Positions 27,732-39,155 of a stretch of 42,922 nt of DNA are shown here, one piece after another. The DNA lies in the NCBI GenBank assembly GCA_947454605.1, contig CANGLL010000003.1, forward strand, positions 1-42,922, in the 5' to 3' direction. How positions within the stretch are numbered: position 1 is the stretch's first letter; each line of letters begins with the position of its first letter. The position numbers were made by a program, and so were the translations under genes. This DNA is from Methylococcaceae bacterium (GTDB lineage: Bacteria > Pseudomonadota > Gammaproteobacteria > Methylococcales > Methylomonadaceae). The notes under the pieces were generated by a model, which saw only the letters and a list, made by a program, of their open reading frames with translations, was not told the origin of the DNA and did not search any database.

Positions 27732-28835
27732 TTAATTACCCAAATCCTGCTGCTTAGCGATGAAGATTCTAGCTAAATTTCTTAAGCCATCTGATGATAT
27801 TTCTAAGCCAAAGGGCGCACCTATCTTTTCAAGCTCGTATATGACATCGGTGGCGGCGATAAAGGTAATGTATTGCAAAGCTTTTACTTCCGGCACTTGC
27901 TGAGATAACTCTTTTAGCTGGGGAGATAATCGCTCCCAAGTATTTGCAAAAAATTCTCGTACGGGGTCATCGCCTTTTTCGTCATAGGTGGTTAAGCCTT
28001 GCTCAAATGCCGTACGAGATTCGGCTAATGTTTCTAATAAAGCGGCTTTTAATTCGGGTGTTTTAGCATCATCAACCGCTTGCTCTATAGACTTTGTTAA
28101 AAAGACATCCCAGGCTTGCCAAGTACTTTCCCATTTTTTTTGTTCTGCTTCTGTTAATGGAGCTGCAGACTTTTTAACCGCTGTTTTTTTTGTGGCGGGT
28201 GGGTTAAAAGCCAAGCTAATAGCCACTGATTTTTCTCTAGCTTCTACGTCCGTAAATTTTAAACTGTTTAATAATGCGGTGACTTCTGCCACATTTTCTT
28301 TGGGCAGGTAATCTTGCACCAATTTTTCAATGTCCGCGCGTGAGGCATTTAAGTCTAGTTTAAGCCCCGATAACTTAGGCGCTACAAACTTTGTAATTAA
28401 GGCTTGGATTTGTTCATCATTCAGTTGACGACCTTCTAAGTCAGATACAGTCACTTGTGTGACGGGTAAACTGAGTTCGGTTTTAGCTTTATTGATAGTG
28501 GGTTTTTGTAAAGTCTCTAAATTACCCTGCCATTGAATTAATTTTAGGCACTTACCCCCTAGAGTTGCACCTATACGAGCTTGAACATGGTTTTGTAATT
28601 TAATCTGTTGTTGCTGACCGGATACTTTGAGTTCTGACAATCTTAAATAGCTACAGCCGTTTTTTTCATTCCAAACTTCTGCCGTCTGGCCTTCACCTTT
28701 ATAAAGCTCATTAACCAGCTCTTTTTTAATCAGGTTGTAGTCAAGATCGATAGGTAAAGTGATTTGTTTAGAAAAAGCTACTTGCGTAAACAGCATTAAA
28801 GCTGCTGTAACGACCACTTTGACAGACTTATTCAT
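27732..28835 (-). CDS. Hypothetical secreted protein
   Basis: 367-aa ORF with signal peptide VVVTAALMLFTQVAFS. Confidence 0.6.
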   Translation of the reverse strand: MNKSVKVVVTAALMLFTQVAFSKQITLPIDLDYNLIKKELVNELYKGEGQTAEVWNEKNGCSYLRLSELKVSGQQQQIKLQNHVQARIGATLGGKCLKLIQWQGNLETLQKPTINKAKTELSLPVTQVTVSDLEGRQLNDEQIQALITKFVAPKLSGLKLDLNASRADIEKLVQDYLPKENVAEVTALLNSLKFTDVEAREKSVAISLAFNPPATKKTAVKKSAAPLTEAEQKKWESTWQAWDVFLTKSIEQAVDDAKTPELKAALLETLAESRTAFEQGLTTYDEKGDDPVREFFANTWERLSPQLKELSQQVPEVKALQYITFIAATDVIYELEKIGAPFGLEISSDGLRNLARIFIAKQQDLGN

Positions 28836-28990
28836 TTTCTTTACTCAGTTATCATAAAAATCTGATTATACGTGAATCTTAAGATACTAAGTATTATGGT
28901 TTAATAACAAAAGGGCTTATTCAAGGCTAGCAATAAAATAATGTTATTATTTAAAACTATTCTATTTAAATAACATTACTCGTAACGTTT

Positions 28991-29473
28991 ATGAAATCAG
29001 TCATCACGCTTTTTTTATTGTTTTTTACCTCTGTATGCACGGCCGTTGATGTAGGTGAGCCTGCCCCTAATTGCGAATTAAATCAGCTTTCTAAAGCTAA
29101 ACCTGTGCAATTAGCAAACCTTGGCAAAGTGACTTATATTGACTTTTGGGCGTCTTGGTGCGGTCCTTGTGAAAAATCGATGCCTTTTTTAGAAGACACA
29201 AACACTGAACTTAATGGCAAAGACTTTAAATTAATCGCCGTTAATTTAGATGAATCAAAAAAAGACGCTGAGCAATTCTTAAAAAAACATAACGTTAACT
29301 TTACTATTGCTGCCGATCCAGACAATGAATGCGCTAACACGTATGGTGTCGTTGTAATGCCGTCTTCTTATTTAATCGATAAAAAGGGCAAAGTGAGACA
29401 TGTGCAATTGGGATTTAATGAGGAAGATAAAAAAGAAGTGCGCGAACTCATCAATAAACTCTTAGCTGAATAG
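28991..29473 (+). CDS. TlpA-like periplasmic thioredoxin
   Basis: Signal peptide; VTYIDFWASWCGPCEKSMPFLE; VVVMPSSYLIDKKGKV. Confidence 0.92.
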   Translation: MKSVITLFLLFFTSVCTAVDVGEPAPNCELNQLSKAKPVQLANLGKVTYIDFWASWCGPCEKSMPFLEDTNTELNGKDFKLIAVNLDESKKDAEQFLKKHNVNFTIAADPDNECANTYGVVVMPSSYLIDKKGKVRHVQLGFNEEDKKEVRELINKLLAE

Positions 29474-29489
29474 TTAGGTTTAATAAAGT

Positions 29490-30197
29490 TTACGCAATCT
29501 GCTTACCCACCCACAAACCCAAGCCACTGACTAACAACACGGCTAAGCTATTAGCCACAAATATCGTTAGGATAACGGTGGTATGTGTTTCTAACGCATA
29601 CCCTTGTTCTAACAAGAAAAAAATGATGTATAACCCAGATAAAGTTAAATAGATGCCCACTAACAGCACCATCAGGGCGGCCCGATAATCTAAAGCCAAC
29701 TCCACTTTCTGTAAAATTAAAGTGGCAATAATCCCGATCAAAAAAGCCCCAATCGCATTAACGATTAGTAAAGCATAAGGCAAAACTACTTCACCCCAAT
29801 GAATAATCCCACCGGAAGCAAATAACCATCTCCCTAACAACAAACCTAGCCACACCGCGATTAAACAGCCCAACACACTCAGCAAAACGTTTAAGCCCGC
29901 TTTAATTAAATTACCCTGCTCTAGCAAATAAATTGTTTCTAACGAGAAGGTAGAAAAGGTAGTAAAAGCGCCGATGAAACCCACCAAGATAGCCGCTCTA
30001 TATTCTGCGGCGATGGCGATACGTTGCAATATTAAAGCCTCTGTTAACAAGCCTATTAAGAATGAACCCACCAAATTAACCGCTAATGTACCATAAGGGA
30101 AGCCACGCCCTAACCACTGGTATAAACCGGCGGACATTAAAAAACGGATAACGGCTCCAAAGGCCCCCCCTAGAGCAATAGAGATCAATTGATTCAT
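29490..30197 (-). CDS. crcB: CrcB/Fluc fluoride channel with an internal, TM1-less second Fluc copy
   Basis: Copy 1 GGAFGAVIRFL..YGTLAVNLVGSFLIG..YRAAILVGFIGAFTTFSTFSLE; copy 2 LPYALLIVNAIGAFLIG..YRAALMVLLVGIYLTLSGLYII; 235 aa versus ~125 aa for typical CrcB. Confidence 0.9.
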   Translation of the reverse strand: MNQLISIALGGAFGAVIRFLMSAGLYQWLGRGFPYGTLAVNLVGSFLIGLLTEALILQRIAIAAEYRAAILVGFIGAFTTFSTFSLETIYLLEQGNLIKAGLNVLLSVLGCLIAVWLGLLLGRWLFASGGIIHWGEVVLPYALLIVNAIGAFLIGIIATLILQKVELALDYRAALMVLLVGIYLTLSGLYIIFFLLEQGYALETHTTVILTIFVANSLAVLLVSGLGLWVGKQIA

Positions 30198-30198
30198 G

Positions 30199-30744
30199 TT
30201 AATATTTAATAAAGTGTTCTCGGTAGTATTGTAATTCTTCTATCGATTCAATAATGTCATCTAAGGCTTGATGGGTAGACTCTTTATTAAAACCGTCTTT
30301 CACATGTGGTGCCCAGCGTGCTGCCAATTCTTTTAGAGTGGACACATCAATACTACGGTAATGAAAATACGCTTCTAACTGGGGCATATAGCGATATAAA
30401 AAGCGTCTATCTTGTCCAATACTGTTGCCGCACATAGGTGATGTATTGGCGGGTACCCAGTGTTTTAAGAACTCGATGGTTTGTAATTCTGCATCAGCGT
30501 CATGAATAGTAGACGTCTTAACACGCTCTATTAAACCGGATTGCCCATGATGAGTTTGGTTCCACTCATCCATTGCGGCTAATGCCGCATCAGATTGCTT
30601 AACCGCCATAACGGGCCCTTGGGCCAGTATATTTAGATTTTTATCAGTGACGATGGTTGCTATTTCTATGATTAAATCTGTGTCCGGATTTAAACCTGTC
30701 ATTTCGAGGTCTATCCAAATAAGATTCTCCGAATCTTGTGTCAT
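30199..30744 (-). CDS. orn: Oligoribonuclease
   Basis: [27 protein letters not shown]...[18 protein letters not shown]...STHQALDDI. Confidence 0.97.
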   Translation of the reverse strand: MTQDSENLIWIDLEMTGLNPDTDLIIEIATIVTDKNLNILAQGPVMAVKQSDAALAAMDEWNQTHHGQSGLIERVKTSTIHDADAELQTIEFLKHWVPANTSPMCGNSIGQDRRFLYRYMPQLEAYFHYRSIDVSTLKELAARWAPHVKDGFNKESTHQALDDIIESIEELQYYREHFIKY

Positions 30745-30830
30745 TTATTGATTCCATTGTAAAAAATGTTAAGGTTAGTGTAGCATTGGCGAATATTTAC
30801 GTCTAACTCTTAACACTCATAAACTGACTG

Positions 30831-32078
30831 ATGAATGACTTTACTATTATCTTTTTAATCGCGCTACTCCTCTCAAATGCCGTTCAATTCTGGTTGGCTA
30901 AACGACATGCTAATTTCGTGGCTCAACATAAAAATGCAGTACCTGAAGCCTTTAAAGATAAGGTGCCTTTAGCCGCCCATCAAAAAGCCGCAGATTACAC
31001 ACAAGCCAAATTAAGCCTAAATAACATCAACGAGATTTTAAGCATCGTTATCTTACTAGGTGTCACTTTAGGTGGTGGTATCAATTGGGCATTTGCCTAC
31101 ACCTCAACCGTCATTAGCTCACCCCTATGGGCAGGCGTCGTCGCCACTGCGGGCATCTTTTTAGCGATGACCGTATTGGATATTCCTAGTAGTCTTTTTC
31201 AAACATTTGTTATTGAAGAAAAGTTTGGCTTTAATAAAAGCTCTATTGGGCAATTCATCAAAGATTTTGTCATGCAATTAACCTTGGGTGGCTTGATTGG
31301 CTTACCTATCTTGGCTTTAATCTTATGGGTGATGGACAATGTAGGCTCTACTTGGTGGATTTGGGCTTGGGGCATCATTATGGCCTTCTCTTTACTAATG
31401 AGCTGGCTTTACCCTACGTTAATCGCACCTTTATTTAATAAATTTACCCCGATGCCAGAAAGTGCTTTAAAAGACCGCATCCAAGGTTTATTGGCGCGTT
31501 GTGGTTTTAATAGCCAAGGCATTTTTATTATGGATGGCTCTAAAAGATCAGGCCATGGCAATGCGTACTTTACCGGCTTAGGTAATAACAAACGCATCGT
31601 ATTTTTTGATAATTTGGTTGAATCTTTAGAAGACGAAGAGTTAGAAGCGGTATTAGCCCACGAGCTCGGCCATTTTAAATGTAAACACGTCGTAAAAATG
31701 TTGATTTCAACGTCTATCATGAGCTTAATTAGTCTGGGTATCTTAGGCTGGTTAATTGATCAAGATTGGTTCTATACGGGCTTAGGTGTGTCTTTAGAAC
31801 AAAAATCTCACGCGACAGCGTTGTTGTTATTTATGTTGGTATCTTCTACTTTTACGTTTTTTATGCAACCTATCAGCGCTTATTTTCAACGTAAATTTGA
31901 GTTTGAAGCCGATAGTTTTGCGGCAGAGCATGCCCAAGCCAGTAAATTGATTAGTGGACTCGTTAAGCTTTATGAAGAAAACGCTAACACCTTAACCCCT
32001 GACCCCTTGTATTCGGCTTTTCATTACAGCCACCCCCCTGCCGCCATCCGAATTGCTCACTTAAATTCTAAATCATAG
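30831..32078 (+). CDS. M48-family (Ste24-type) zinc metalloprotease
   Basis: LEAVLAHELGHFKCKHV HExxH-type motif; EFEADSFAAEHA; multiple TMs. Confidence 0.93.
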   Translation: MNDFTIIFLIALLLSNAVQFWLAKRHANFVAQHKNAVPEAFKDKVPLAAHQKAADYTQAKLSLNNINEILSIVILLGVTLGGGINWAFAYTSTVISSPLWAGVVATAGIFLAMTVLDIPSSLFQTFVIEEKFGFNKSSIGQFIKDFVMQLTLGGLIGLPILALILWVMDNVGSTWWIWAWGIIMAFSLLMSWLYPTLIAPLFNKFTPMPESALKDRIQGLLARCGFNSQGIFIMDGSKRSGHGNAYFTGLGNNKRIVFFDNLVESLEDEELEAVLAHELGHFKCKHVVKMLISTSIMSLISLGILGWLIDQDWFYTGLGVSLEQKSHATALLLFMLVSSTFTFFMQPISAYFQRKFEFEADSFAAEHAQASKLISGLVKLYEENANTLTPDPLYSAFHYSHPPAAIRIAHLNSKS

Positions 32079-32962
32079 TGGCTGAGTTACAAGAAGGCCT
32101 AGTCATAGCGCATCTAGGCCAAGGTATTGCCGTTGAACACGACGGCAATATCATTCTTTGCCAAACCTTAAGACGCTTAGATACCGTTGCAGTCGGCGAC
32201 AAAGTCCTTTGGTCTCTCGCCGCTCCTGATCAAGGCAGGATAGAAGAAATCTTGCCTAGGCGCTCTGTATTAGCCAGACCCTCAAAAAATGACAAGCTAC
32301 GGCCTGTGGCGGTTAACCTTGATCGTATCTTTGTGGTCTTTGCCGTAGAACCGCACTGTGACTTTTTATTACTCGATCAATATCTCGTTATTTGTGAAAA
32401 CAATAATATTGATGCTACTTTAATCCTTAATAAAACTGATCTATATCAATCAGAAGAGATAGAAACGGAGTTAAAGACTTACACCGACCTAGGTTATACA
32501 CTGTATCGCGTAAGTGCTAAAGAAAATAGGGGCCTAGACGAGCTTAAAGCCGCCTTAAAAGACCAAGTCAGCATGTTAGCAGGACAATCAGGTGTGGGTA
32601 AATCTTCTTTGACCAATACTATCATCCCCGACAAAGCCGTTAAAACAAATACCATCTCAGCGACCACTAAACATGGTCGACACACGACGACTGCGGCTAC
32701 GCTTTATCATTTACCTGAGGGTGGGGATTTAATCGACAGCCCTGGGGTGGCTATTTTTGGTTTAGCAGGCCTATCAGAGCATCAATTAGCCCATGGTTAT
32801 CGTGAGTTTCAACCCTATATAGACCATTGTCAGTTTAATGATTGCCGACATTTAAAAGATAAAGGCTGTGCAATTATTGCTGCGGTAGAAAACACTGAGA
32901 TATCAATGAGTCGTTATGACCGTTTTTTAAAGCTAAGAGAGAAAATGGCTTTAAAAAATTAA
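32078..32962 (+). CDS. rsgA: Ribosome small subunit-dependent GTPase RsgA (GTG start)
   Basis: LNKTDLY, LAGQSGVGKSSLTNTIIP, DSPGV, FNDCRHLKDKGCAI zinc motif (circularly permuted GTPase). Confidence 0.95.
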   Translation: MAELQEGLVIAHLGQGIAVEHDGNIILCQTLRRLDTVAVGDKVLWSLAAPDQGRIEEILPRRSVLARPSKNDKLRPVAVNLDRIFVVFAVEPHCDFLLLDQYLVICENNNIDATLILNKTDLYQSEEIETELKTYTDLGYTLYRVSAKENRGLDELKAALKDQVSMLAGQSGVGKSSLTNTIIPDKAVKTNTISATTKHGRHTTTAATLYHLPEGGDLIDSPGVAIFGLAGLSEHQLAHGYREFQPYIDHCQFNDCRHLKDKGCAIIAAVENTEISMSRYDRFLKLREKMALKN

Positions 32963-33597
32963 TTAAATGCTGTTTTCTGGCGATATAAACTCAACACTTG
33001 TCTTACATAGTTTTGAGTTTCTGGATAAGGCGGAATTTGATTATTATTGCGGAGTACTGCATTTTCGCCCGCATTATAAGCAGCGAGTGCTAACCCTAAA
33101 TTAGGTTTAAATAAATTGATGAGATACTTTAAATAACGCGTACCCCCATCGACATTTTGATGTGGATTCGTCCGATCAAACACACCAAAGCGTTTAGCGG
33201 TATCGGGCATTAATTGCATCAAGCCCACTGCGCCCTTAGGAGATTGAGCGGTCACATTATAAGCGGACTCTGTTTCTATTACGGCCCGAACCAACCTTGA
33301 ATCGACTTGGTGTTTGTAGGCTGTTTGCTCTATAAAATGATCAAAGTTATTTTCGTTGGGTGTGATTAAATGACCCAAGCTCATAGGATCATAATCATCT
33401 CTTCTATCATCAACAGGAGGCACTTCTTTTAAAACACGTCCAGGTCGCGGCACACTTTTAATAATGCGTTGATAAAGATCATTCCGAGGCTTATCAGTAT
33501 AAAAAACACTCCCATGACTATCGATGAACTTGTACACATCCGCCATCGACGACTGACTAAAAGCTATCACCAATACCATCAACCCACATTTAATCAT
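32959..33597 (-). CDS. Lytic transglycosylase (DUF4124 + SLT domain)
   Basis: DVYKFIDSHGSVFYTDKP; RAVIETESAYNVTAQSPKGAVGLMQLMPDTAKRFGV...ALAAYNAGENAV. Confidence 0.93.
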   Translation of the reverse strand: MIKCGLMVLVIAFSQSSMADVYKFIDSHGSVFYTDKPRNDLYQRIIKSVPRPGRVLKEVPPVDDRRDDYDPMSLGHLITPNENNFDHFIEQTAYKHQVDSRLVRAVIETESAYNVTAQSPKGAVGLMQLMPDTAKRFGVFDRTNPHQNVDGGTRYLKYLINLFKPNLGLALAAYNAGENAVLRNNNQIPPYPETQNYVRQVLSLYRQKTAFN

Positions 33598-33607
33598 AAT
33601 AAAAGAC

Positions 33608-34807
33608 CTACTCGGTCTTAACCACCACTGCTTTTGCGGCTTTAAGCGCTTTTTTGCGAGCTTCTTCAGTCGTGCTTGCAGTGGCTAATGCCACACCCAT
33701 ACGTCTATGGACATACGCTTCTGGCTTACCGAATAATCTAACCGCTGTGTCTGGATCAGCGAGTGCTTCAGCAAGTCCGTCATACACCACACATTTAGCA
33801 TCAACACCGCCTAAAATAACCGCACTAGCACCGGGTTGTTGTAATTTCGTGTTAACCGGTAAGCCTAAAATAGCTCTTGCGTGCAGTTCAAATTCACTTT
33901 GTTTTTGGGTCGCCATAGTCACCATGCCTGTATCATGAGGCCGTGGACTGACTTCACTAAACCACACTTGATCCCCTTTGATAAACAGCTCTACACCAAA
34001 TAGACCTAAACCGCCGATTTCATGGGTCACCTTGTGCGCAATATCTTGCGATAACTTTAAAGCCGCCGCTGTCATGATTTGCGGTTGCCAACTCTCACGG
34101 TAATCACCGTTCTCTTGCACATGCCCTATCGGCTCACAATAATAAGTTTGGACCACACCTGCTGTATCTAGGGCACGCACCGTTAATAAGGTAATCTCAA
34201 AATCAAAATCTATCTTGGCTTCTACAATCACTTTACCGGTATCAACACGACCACTGGATTTTGCATAATCCCAAGCGGCTTGTAACTGATCAGCGGTCTT
34301 AACCATAGACTGACCCTTACCGGATGACGACATGGTAGGCTTAATAAAACACGGATAACCAATTCCGCCGTTGACAGCCGCTTGTAACTCAGCAAAGTTT
34401 TCGGCAAAGGCGTAAGCAGAGGTGGGTAACATTAAATGTTCTGCCACCAATGTTCTAATACCTTCTCTATTCATGGTCAATTGAATAGCACGCGCATTAG
34501 GAACAACGGTGCACAAACCTTCGGCTTCAATTTCAGCAAGCGCTTGCGTCGCAATGGCTTCTATTTCTGGAATTATAAAATGTGGCTTTTCTTGGGCGAT
34601 CAGTTTTTTAACGGCATCGCTATCCGTCATATCAATCGCATAACTACGATGCGCAACCTGATGAGCGGGGGCATTTTCGTATCGGTCAACAGCAATTACT
34701 TCTAAGCCGTAGCGTTGTAAACAAATGGCGACTTCTTTACCTAACTCACCACTACCGAGTAATAAAGCCTTCGTTGCGCCAGAGGTTAATGCTGTACCTA
34801 TTGTCAT
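33608..34807 (-). CDS. purT: Formate-dependent phosphoribosylglycinamide formyltransferase
   Basis: [70 protein letters not shown]. Confidence 0.97.
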   Translation of the reverse strand: MTIGTALTSGATKALLLGSGELGKEVAICLQRYGLEVIAVDRYENAPAHQVAHRSYAIDMTDSDAVKKLIAQEKPHFIIPEIEAIATQALAEIEAEGLCTVVPNARAIQLTMNREGIRTLVAEHLMLPTSAYAFAENFAELQAAVNGGIGYPCFIKPTMSSSGKGQSMVKTADQLQAAWDYAKSSGRVDTGKVIVEAKIDFDFEITLLTVRALDTAGVVQTYYCEPIGHVQENGDYRESWQPQIMTAAALKLSQDIAHKVTHEIGGLGLFGVELFIKGDQVWFSEVSPRPHDTGMVTMATQKQSEFELHARAILGLPVNTKLQQPGASAVILGGVDAKCVVYDGLAEALADPDTAVRLFGKPEAYVHRRMGVALATASTTEEARKKALKAAKAVVVKTE

Positions 34808-36402
34808 TTAGAATCCGCCAAGTAATTATCTATATCTTCTTTTGAAAAACCAATCTTTCTAGCCACACGATCCGCATGACTCACCCGAGAAACACCGGAT
34901 ATTAATTTATAAGTCGGTAAATCATCCGCAAACTCTACTTGTCTAGCCAAACCGATACGTTTTTTAACAAATTGATCAACTAACTGATGATTATGGGTAA
35001 TTAATATTGTGCTATTACCTTTACGATAAAAGCCATCTAATACATTAGCTGAAGACTCCAGCTTTTCTTCAAAGGTTGTACCTTCTGATAACTCGTCTAA
35101 GACCACCAAACTTTTAGGAGTAGTCGCTAAGAATATATCTTTAGTACGTTTTAATTCTGTACCAAAACGACCTTCACCATCATTAAGATGACTTACTTCT
35201 GAAACCTGATAAAAGATTCTATCCGCTACTGTCATGGTTGCTGCTTGAGAAGGCACGTAGCAACCAATTTGCGCTAAGACTTGAATCTGGGTAATCGTCT
35301 TACAAAAGGCGGTTTTACCACCGCTATTAGGCCCCGTAATCAGTACCAGTTTATCATCTTCCAAGACAAAATCATTGCCCACATAAGCGGGTTGACCTTT
35401 ACCTAATACCGGATTTTTAGCATCCGTTAGATTAATCTGATGATGTTCACCCGCTATCAAATTAGGTAACACCGTAGTGCTCTCAAAGGCATCAGCAAAC
35501 TTAATAAAGGCCATTAGTTCATCTAACTGACCCAAAGCATCTAGGGTCTCTGCGACTTCATCTGACTGTCTATAAATATTTCTTAACGGAATGATACAAC
35601 TATCCCTATCAAAACCGCCGACCACGGGATAATAAACCAATAATAAAGGGATAAAAAATATAGAGAACGTCGGTATAGCTTCCGCTGAAAGATTAAACAT
35701 ATCAGTCGGGAAAAAGTGCGTTAACGCCCACACTGCGCCAAAGAACAGCGCGATTAATAGGGGTTTAAATAAATTAGGCTTAAAAATAATAGCAGGAGAC
35801 AAGGAGTTATGTCTTTCAAGCTTGGATTGAATGCCTGCTTCAGCTATATATACTGGCCCCGTCATTAAAGAGTATGCTCGTGAACTGGAAAACGCTTTAA
35901 TCTTATCAAACAACCCTTTTAAATACGGGCTATTAGGCGTACCCATATCGTTAACTTGATCCACTAAATCTAAGAGTAAACGTACCCCTCTTTTATATTG
36001 TAGATAACCATAACCCTCAATTTCGTGCTCTTCTCTGGCGGTACCAAATGAGCCTAAAAAGTCACCGAATAACAGCAAATAAAAGTTTTTTTCTTGATAG
36101 GTAGCTGTTTCTAAGATATTTTCTACAGCCAGCCTTAAGCCTTCATGTTCACGTAATTCAATTAAAGCATCTTGTTTAGTTTGTAACGCAGTTATATCAT
36201 CAGAAGGTTGAGTTAATGACCGATATAAAGTAGCTTGGCCTATCGTTGTCGTAGCATGGTTGACTGCATCAAATACTTTATCAACTTCAATCGTATTAAA
36301 CGCGCTTTCGTCTAATACACCCGCCCCTGTTTCTAAAGGCTGAGTAGATTTAACGGTCGGCCATGCGCCTTGCCAGCTTTGTAGTATGGTTTTTATTGTC
36401 AT
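34804..36402 (-). CDS. MutS-family ATPase with two predicted TM helices
   Basis: [21 protein letters not shown] Walker [17 protein letters not shown] Walker B/signature; hydrophobic [18 protein letters not shown] and [18 protein letters not shown]. Confidence 0.85.
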   Translation of the reverse strand: MTIKTILQSWQGAWPTVKSTQPLETGAGVLDESAFNTIEVDKVFDAVNHATTTIGQATLYRSLTQPSDDITALQTKQDALIELREHEGLRLAVENILETATYQEKNFYLLLFGDFLGSFGTAREEHEIEGYGYLQYKRGVRLLLDLVDQVNDMGTPNSPYLKGLFDKIKAFSSSRAYSLMTGPVYIAEAGIQSKLERHNSLSPAIIFKPNLFKPLLIALFFGAVWALTHFFPTDMFNLSAEAIPTFSIFFIPLLLVYYPVVGGFDRDSCIIPLRNIYRQSDEVAETLDALGQLDELMAFIKFADAFESTTVLPNLIAGEHHQINLTDAKNPVLGKGQPAYVGNDFVLEDDKLVLITGPNSGGKTAFCKTITQIQVLAQIGCYVPSQAATMTVADRIFYQVSEVSHLNDGEGRFGTELKRTKDIFLATTPKSLVVLDELSEGTTFEEKLESSANVLDGFYRKGNSTILITHNHQLVDQFVKKRIGLARQVEFADDLPTYKLISGVSRVSHADRVARKIGFSKEDIDNYLADSK

Positions 36403-36464
36403 TATTATTTCCCATTCATCGTTAATTAAGCAGAACGTTTGTAAGACTATTTAACCGTTAAATC

Positions 36465-37430
36465 TTATAACCTAGGCTCAAGTATTTTTATAAAAGCCGA
36501 TACTTGGGCATCAGAATCATTTAAACAGGCAATATAACGATACGCTTCACCACCCGCTTCTATAAACACGGATTTGTTTTCCATAGCAATTTCTTCTAGG
36601 GTTTCTAAGCAATCGACTGCGAAACCGGGGCACACTAAATCAACGGCTTTAACACCTAACTCAGGTAATTCTTCTAAAGTATCTACGCAATAAGGCTTTA
36701 ACCATTCGGCTTTACCAAAGCGCGATTGAAACACGATTTTCCATTCATGTTCGGCAAGCCCTAATTTTTCTGCTAATAAATGCGCTGTTTTATGACATTG
36801 ATGGAAGTAAGGGTCACCCTTTTTAGTTAACATCTCGGGTAAACCATGAAATGACATGACTAATAATTCATTTTTAGGTTGCACCTGCCAGGCCTGTTGA
36901 ATGGATTCAGCAAGTGCTGAGATGTAATTTACATCATCATGATAATCACTAATGAACTGAAAACTTGGAATATGCCACCAGTGATTCAATTCTTTGATTA
37001 AATCATCGTAAATAGAAGCCGTGGTGGTTGAGGAATACTGCGGATACAAAGGCAACACGACTACATCAGTCACACCTTGCTCTTTAAACTCTTTTAAGCG
37101 TGTCGCAATAGAAGGCTCACCATAACGCATCGCGTAATCGGTTATTACCCCTTTTTCGGCTAGTTGAGGAGCCAACTTTTCGGTTAATTCTCGTGTTAAA
37201 TAGGCTAGAGGTGAACCCTTTTCATGCCATATCTTTTGGTAGGCCTTCGCTGACTTACTCGGTCTAAACGGCAAGATAAAACAATTAAGAATGATCCACC
37301 AGATGGGCCTAGGGATATTAACGACCCTAGGATCCCCTAAAAAGTCTGCTAAAAAGCGTCTAACGGCTTTAGTCGTCGGTGCGGTGGGTGAACCAAGGTT
37401 TGCTAAGATAACAGCCGTTTTTTTTGTCAT
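36465..37430 (-). CDS. hemH: Ferrochelatase
   Basis: VILANLGSPTAPTTKAVRRFLADFLGDPRV; VVLPLYPQYSSTTTAS; MSFHGLPEM; CPGFAVDCLETLEEI. Confidence 0.97.
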   Translation of the reverse strand: MTKKTAVILANLGSPTAPTTKAVRRFLADFLGDPRVVNIPRPIWWIILNCFILPFRPSKSAKAYQKIWHEKGSPLAYLTRELTEKLAPQLAEKGVITDYAMRYGEPSIATRLKEFKEQGVTDVVVLPLYPQYSSTTTASIYDDLIKELNHWWHIPSFQFISDYHDDVNYISALAESIQQAWQVQPKNELLVMSFHGLPEMLTKKGDPYFHQCHKTAHLLAEKLGLAEHEWKIVFQSRFGKAEWLKPYCVDTLEELPELGVKAVDLVCPGFAVDCLETLEEIAMENKSVFIEAGGEAYRYIACLNDSDAQVSAFIKILEPRL

Positions 37431-37437
37431 ACCTACA

Positions 37438-37980
37438 CTATCGATTAATTAGATTTAAAAATTCTGAACGCGTATTTATTTCTTTACGGAATATACCCGT
37501 CATAACAGAAGTGGTCATCACTGAATTTTGCTTCTCGACACCGCGCATCATCATGCACAAATGTTTAGCTTCAATGACTACTGCAACACCCCGAGCTCCC
37601 GTTGATAATTCAATGGCATCCGCTATTTGTTTAGTTAATACTTCTTGAATTTGTAGGCGTCTTGAGTACATATCAATGACACGTGCTACTTTTGATAAGC
37701 CTAGAACTTTTCCTTGTGGCAAGTAACCCACATGGCATTTGCCAATAAACGGTAATAAATGATGTTCGCATAAAGAATACAGTTCAATATCCTTCACTAT
37801 CACCATATCTTCTGTGTCTGCAGAAAAAATCGCGCCATTTAAAACCTCTTCTAAGGTTTTCTCATAACCGTTATTTAAAAACTTAAAGGCTTTTGCGGCT
37901 CTTTTAGGTGTATCGATTAAACCTTCACGGGTTAAATCTTCTCCTACGGCTTGAATAATGCCAGCGAAATGCTCTTCCAT
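37438..37980 (-). CDS. folE: GTP cyclohydrolase I
   Basis: [59 protein letters not shown]. Confidence 0.97.
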   Translation of the reverse strand: MEEHFAGIIQAVGEDLTREGLIDTPKRAAKAFKFLNNGYEKTLEEVLNGAIFSADTEDMVIVKDIELYSLCEHHLLPFIGKCHVGYLPQGKVLGLSKVARVIDMYSRRLQIQEVLTKQIADAIELSTGARGVAVVIEAKHLCMMMRGVEKQNSVMTTSVMTGIFRKEINTRSEFLNLINR

Positions 37981-38063
37981 GGTGTTCTGTCTCTCAAAAT
38001 GAAAATGGCTAAAAGTATAGCATTACCTATGAGGCTAGGGCCACACTTACTCAACCCCTTATA

Positions 38064-39038
38064 TTACAGGGTATACTCTAAAGCCCTTAAGATAACAGTC
38101 TCATCCGCACCGACTTTGCTCACATTTTCACTAATGTATCTACGCCAACCTCTAGCACCGGGTTCACCATGAAACAAACCCAAGATATGTCGTGACACAT
38201 TATTTAAACGTAACCCCAAGCGGAGTTGCTCTTGTATATAAGGGATCAACATCAGCACGATATCTTGGCGTGACACCATTTCTTTTATATCACCATAAAG
38301 TAGATTGTCCACTCCAGCCAAGATATAAGGATTTTGATAGGCTTCTCGCCCTACCATAACACCATCCACCTGACCCAACATCCCAGATGCTTGCTCTAAT
38401 GTAGTTATACCGCCGTTAATAATAATCTCTAACCCCGAGAAATCACGTTTTAACTGATAAACGCGTTCATAATCTAAGGGTGGCACTTCACGATTTTGCT
38501 TAGGCGATAAGCCTTTTAACCAAGCCTTTCTGGCATGCACAATAAAAGTCTTACATCCCGTATCTGCTATGGTACCTATAAATTGCACTAACTCTTCGTA
38601 AGAGTCTTTGTCGTCAATACCAATTCTAGATTTAACCGTCACAGGTATGGACGCGACTTGGGACATCGCCGCAATACACTCTGCGACCAATGCTGGCTCT
38701 GCCATTAAACAGGCACCAAAACTACCGTTCTGCACGCGATCACTCGGGCAACCGACATTTAAATTAATCTCGTCATAGCCGTATTCTTCAACCATTTTGG
38801 CGCACACTGCTAAATCTTTAGGGTTACTACCCCCTAATTGAAAAGCCACCGGATTTTCTGATGCATTAAACTGCAAAAAACGATGTTTATCGCCATGAAT
38901 TAAAGCCCCCGTAGTGACCATCTCGGTATATAACAAGGCATGTTGAGACAATAAACGATGGAAGTAACGACAGTGTCGATCCGTCCAATCTAACATCGGG
39001 GCAACACTAAACCGTCTATTAATGATATTAGGATTCAT
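38064..39038 (-). CDS. dusA: tRNA-dihydrouridine(20/20a) synthase
   Basis: [67 protein letters not shown]. Confidence 0.97.
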   Translation of the reverse strand: MNPNIINRRFSVAPMLDWTDRHCRYFHRLLSQHALLYTEMVTTGALIHGDKHRFLQFNASENPVAFQLGGSNPKDLAVCAKMVEEYGYDEINLNVGCPSDRVQNGSFGACLMAEPALVAECIAAMSQVASIPVTVKSRIGIDDKDSYEELVQFIGTIADTGCKTFIVHARKAWLKGLSPKQNREVPPLDYERVYQLKRDFSGLEIIINGGITTLEQASGMLGQVDGVMVGREAYQNPYILAGVDNLLYGDIKEMVSRQDIVLMLIPYIQEQLRLGLRLNNVSRHILGLFHGEPGARGWRRYISENVSKVGADETVILRALEYTL

Positions 39039-39155
39039 AAGGGTATAAAGGGGGATAAAAAGGGATAATATTGACTAATCAATACGCTTTATGTAAGCTC
39101 AATACTTATTAAGCGTATTGAATACAGCATCAATAAGAAAAGTAACTAACGACAG

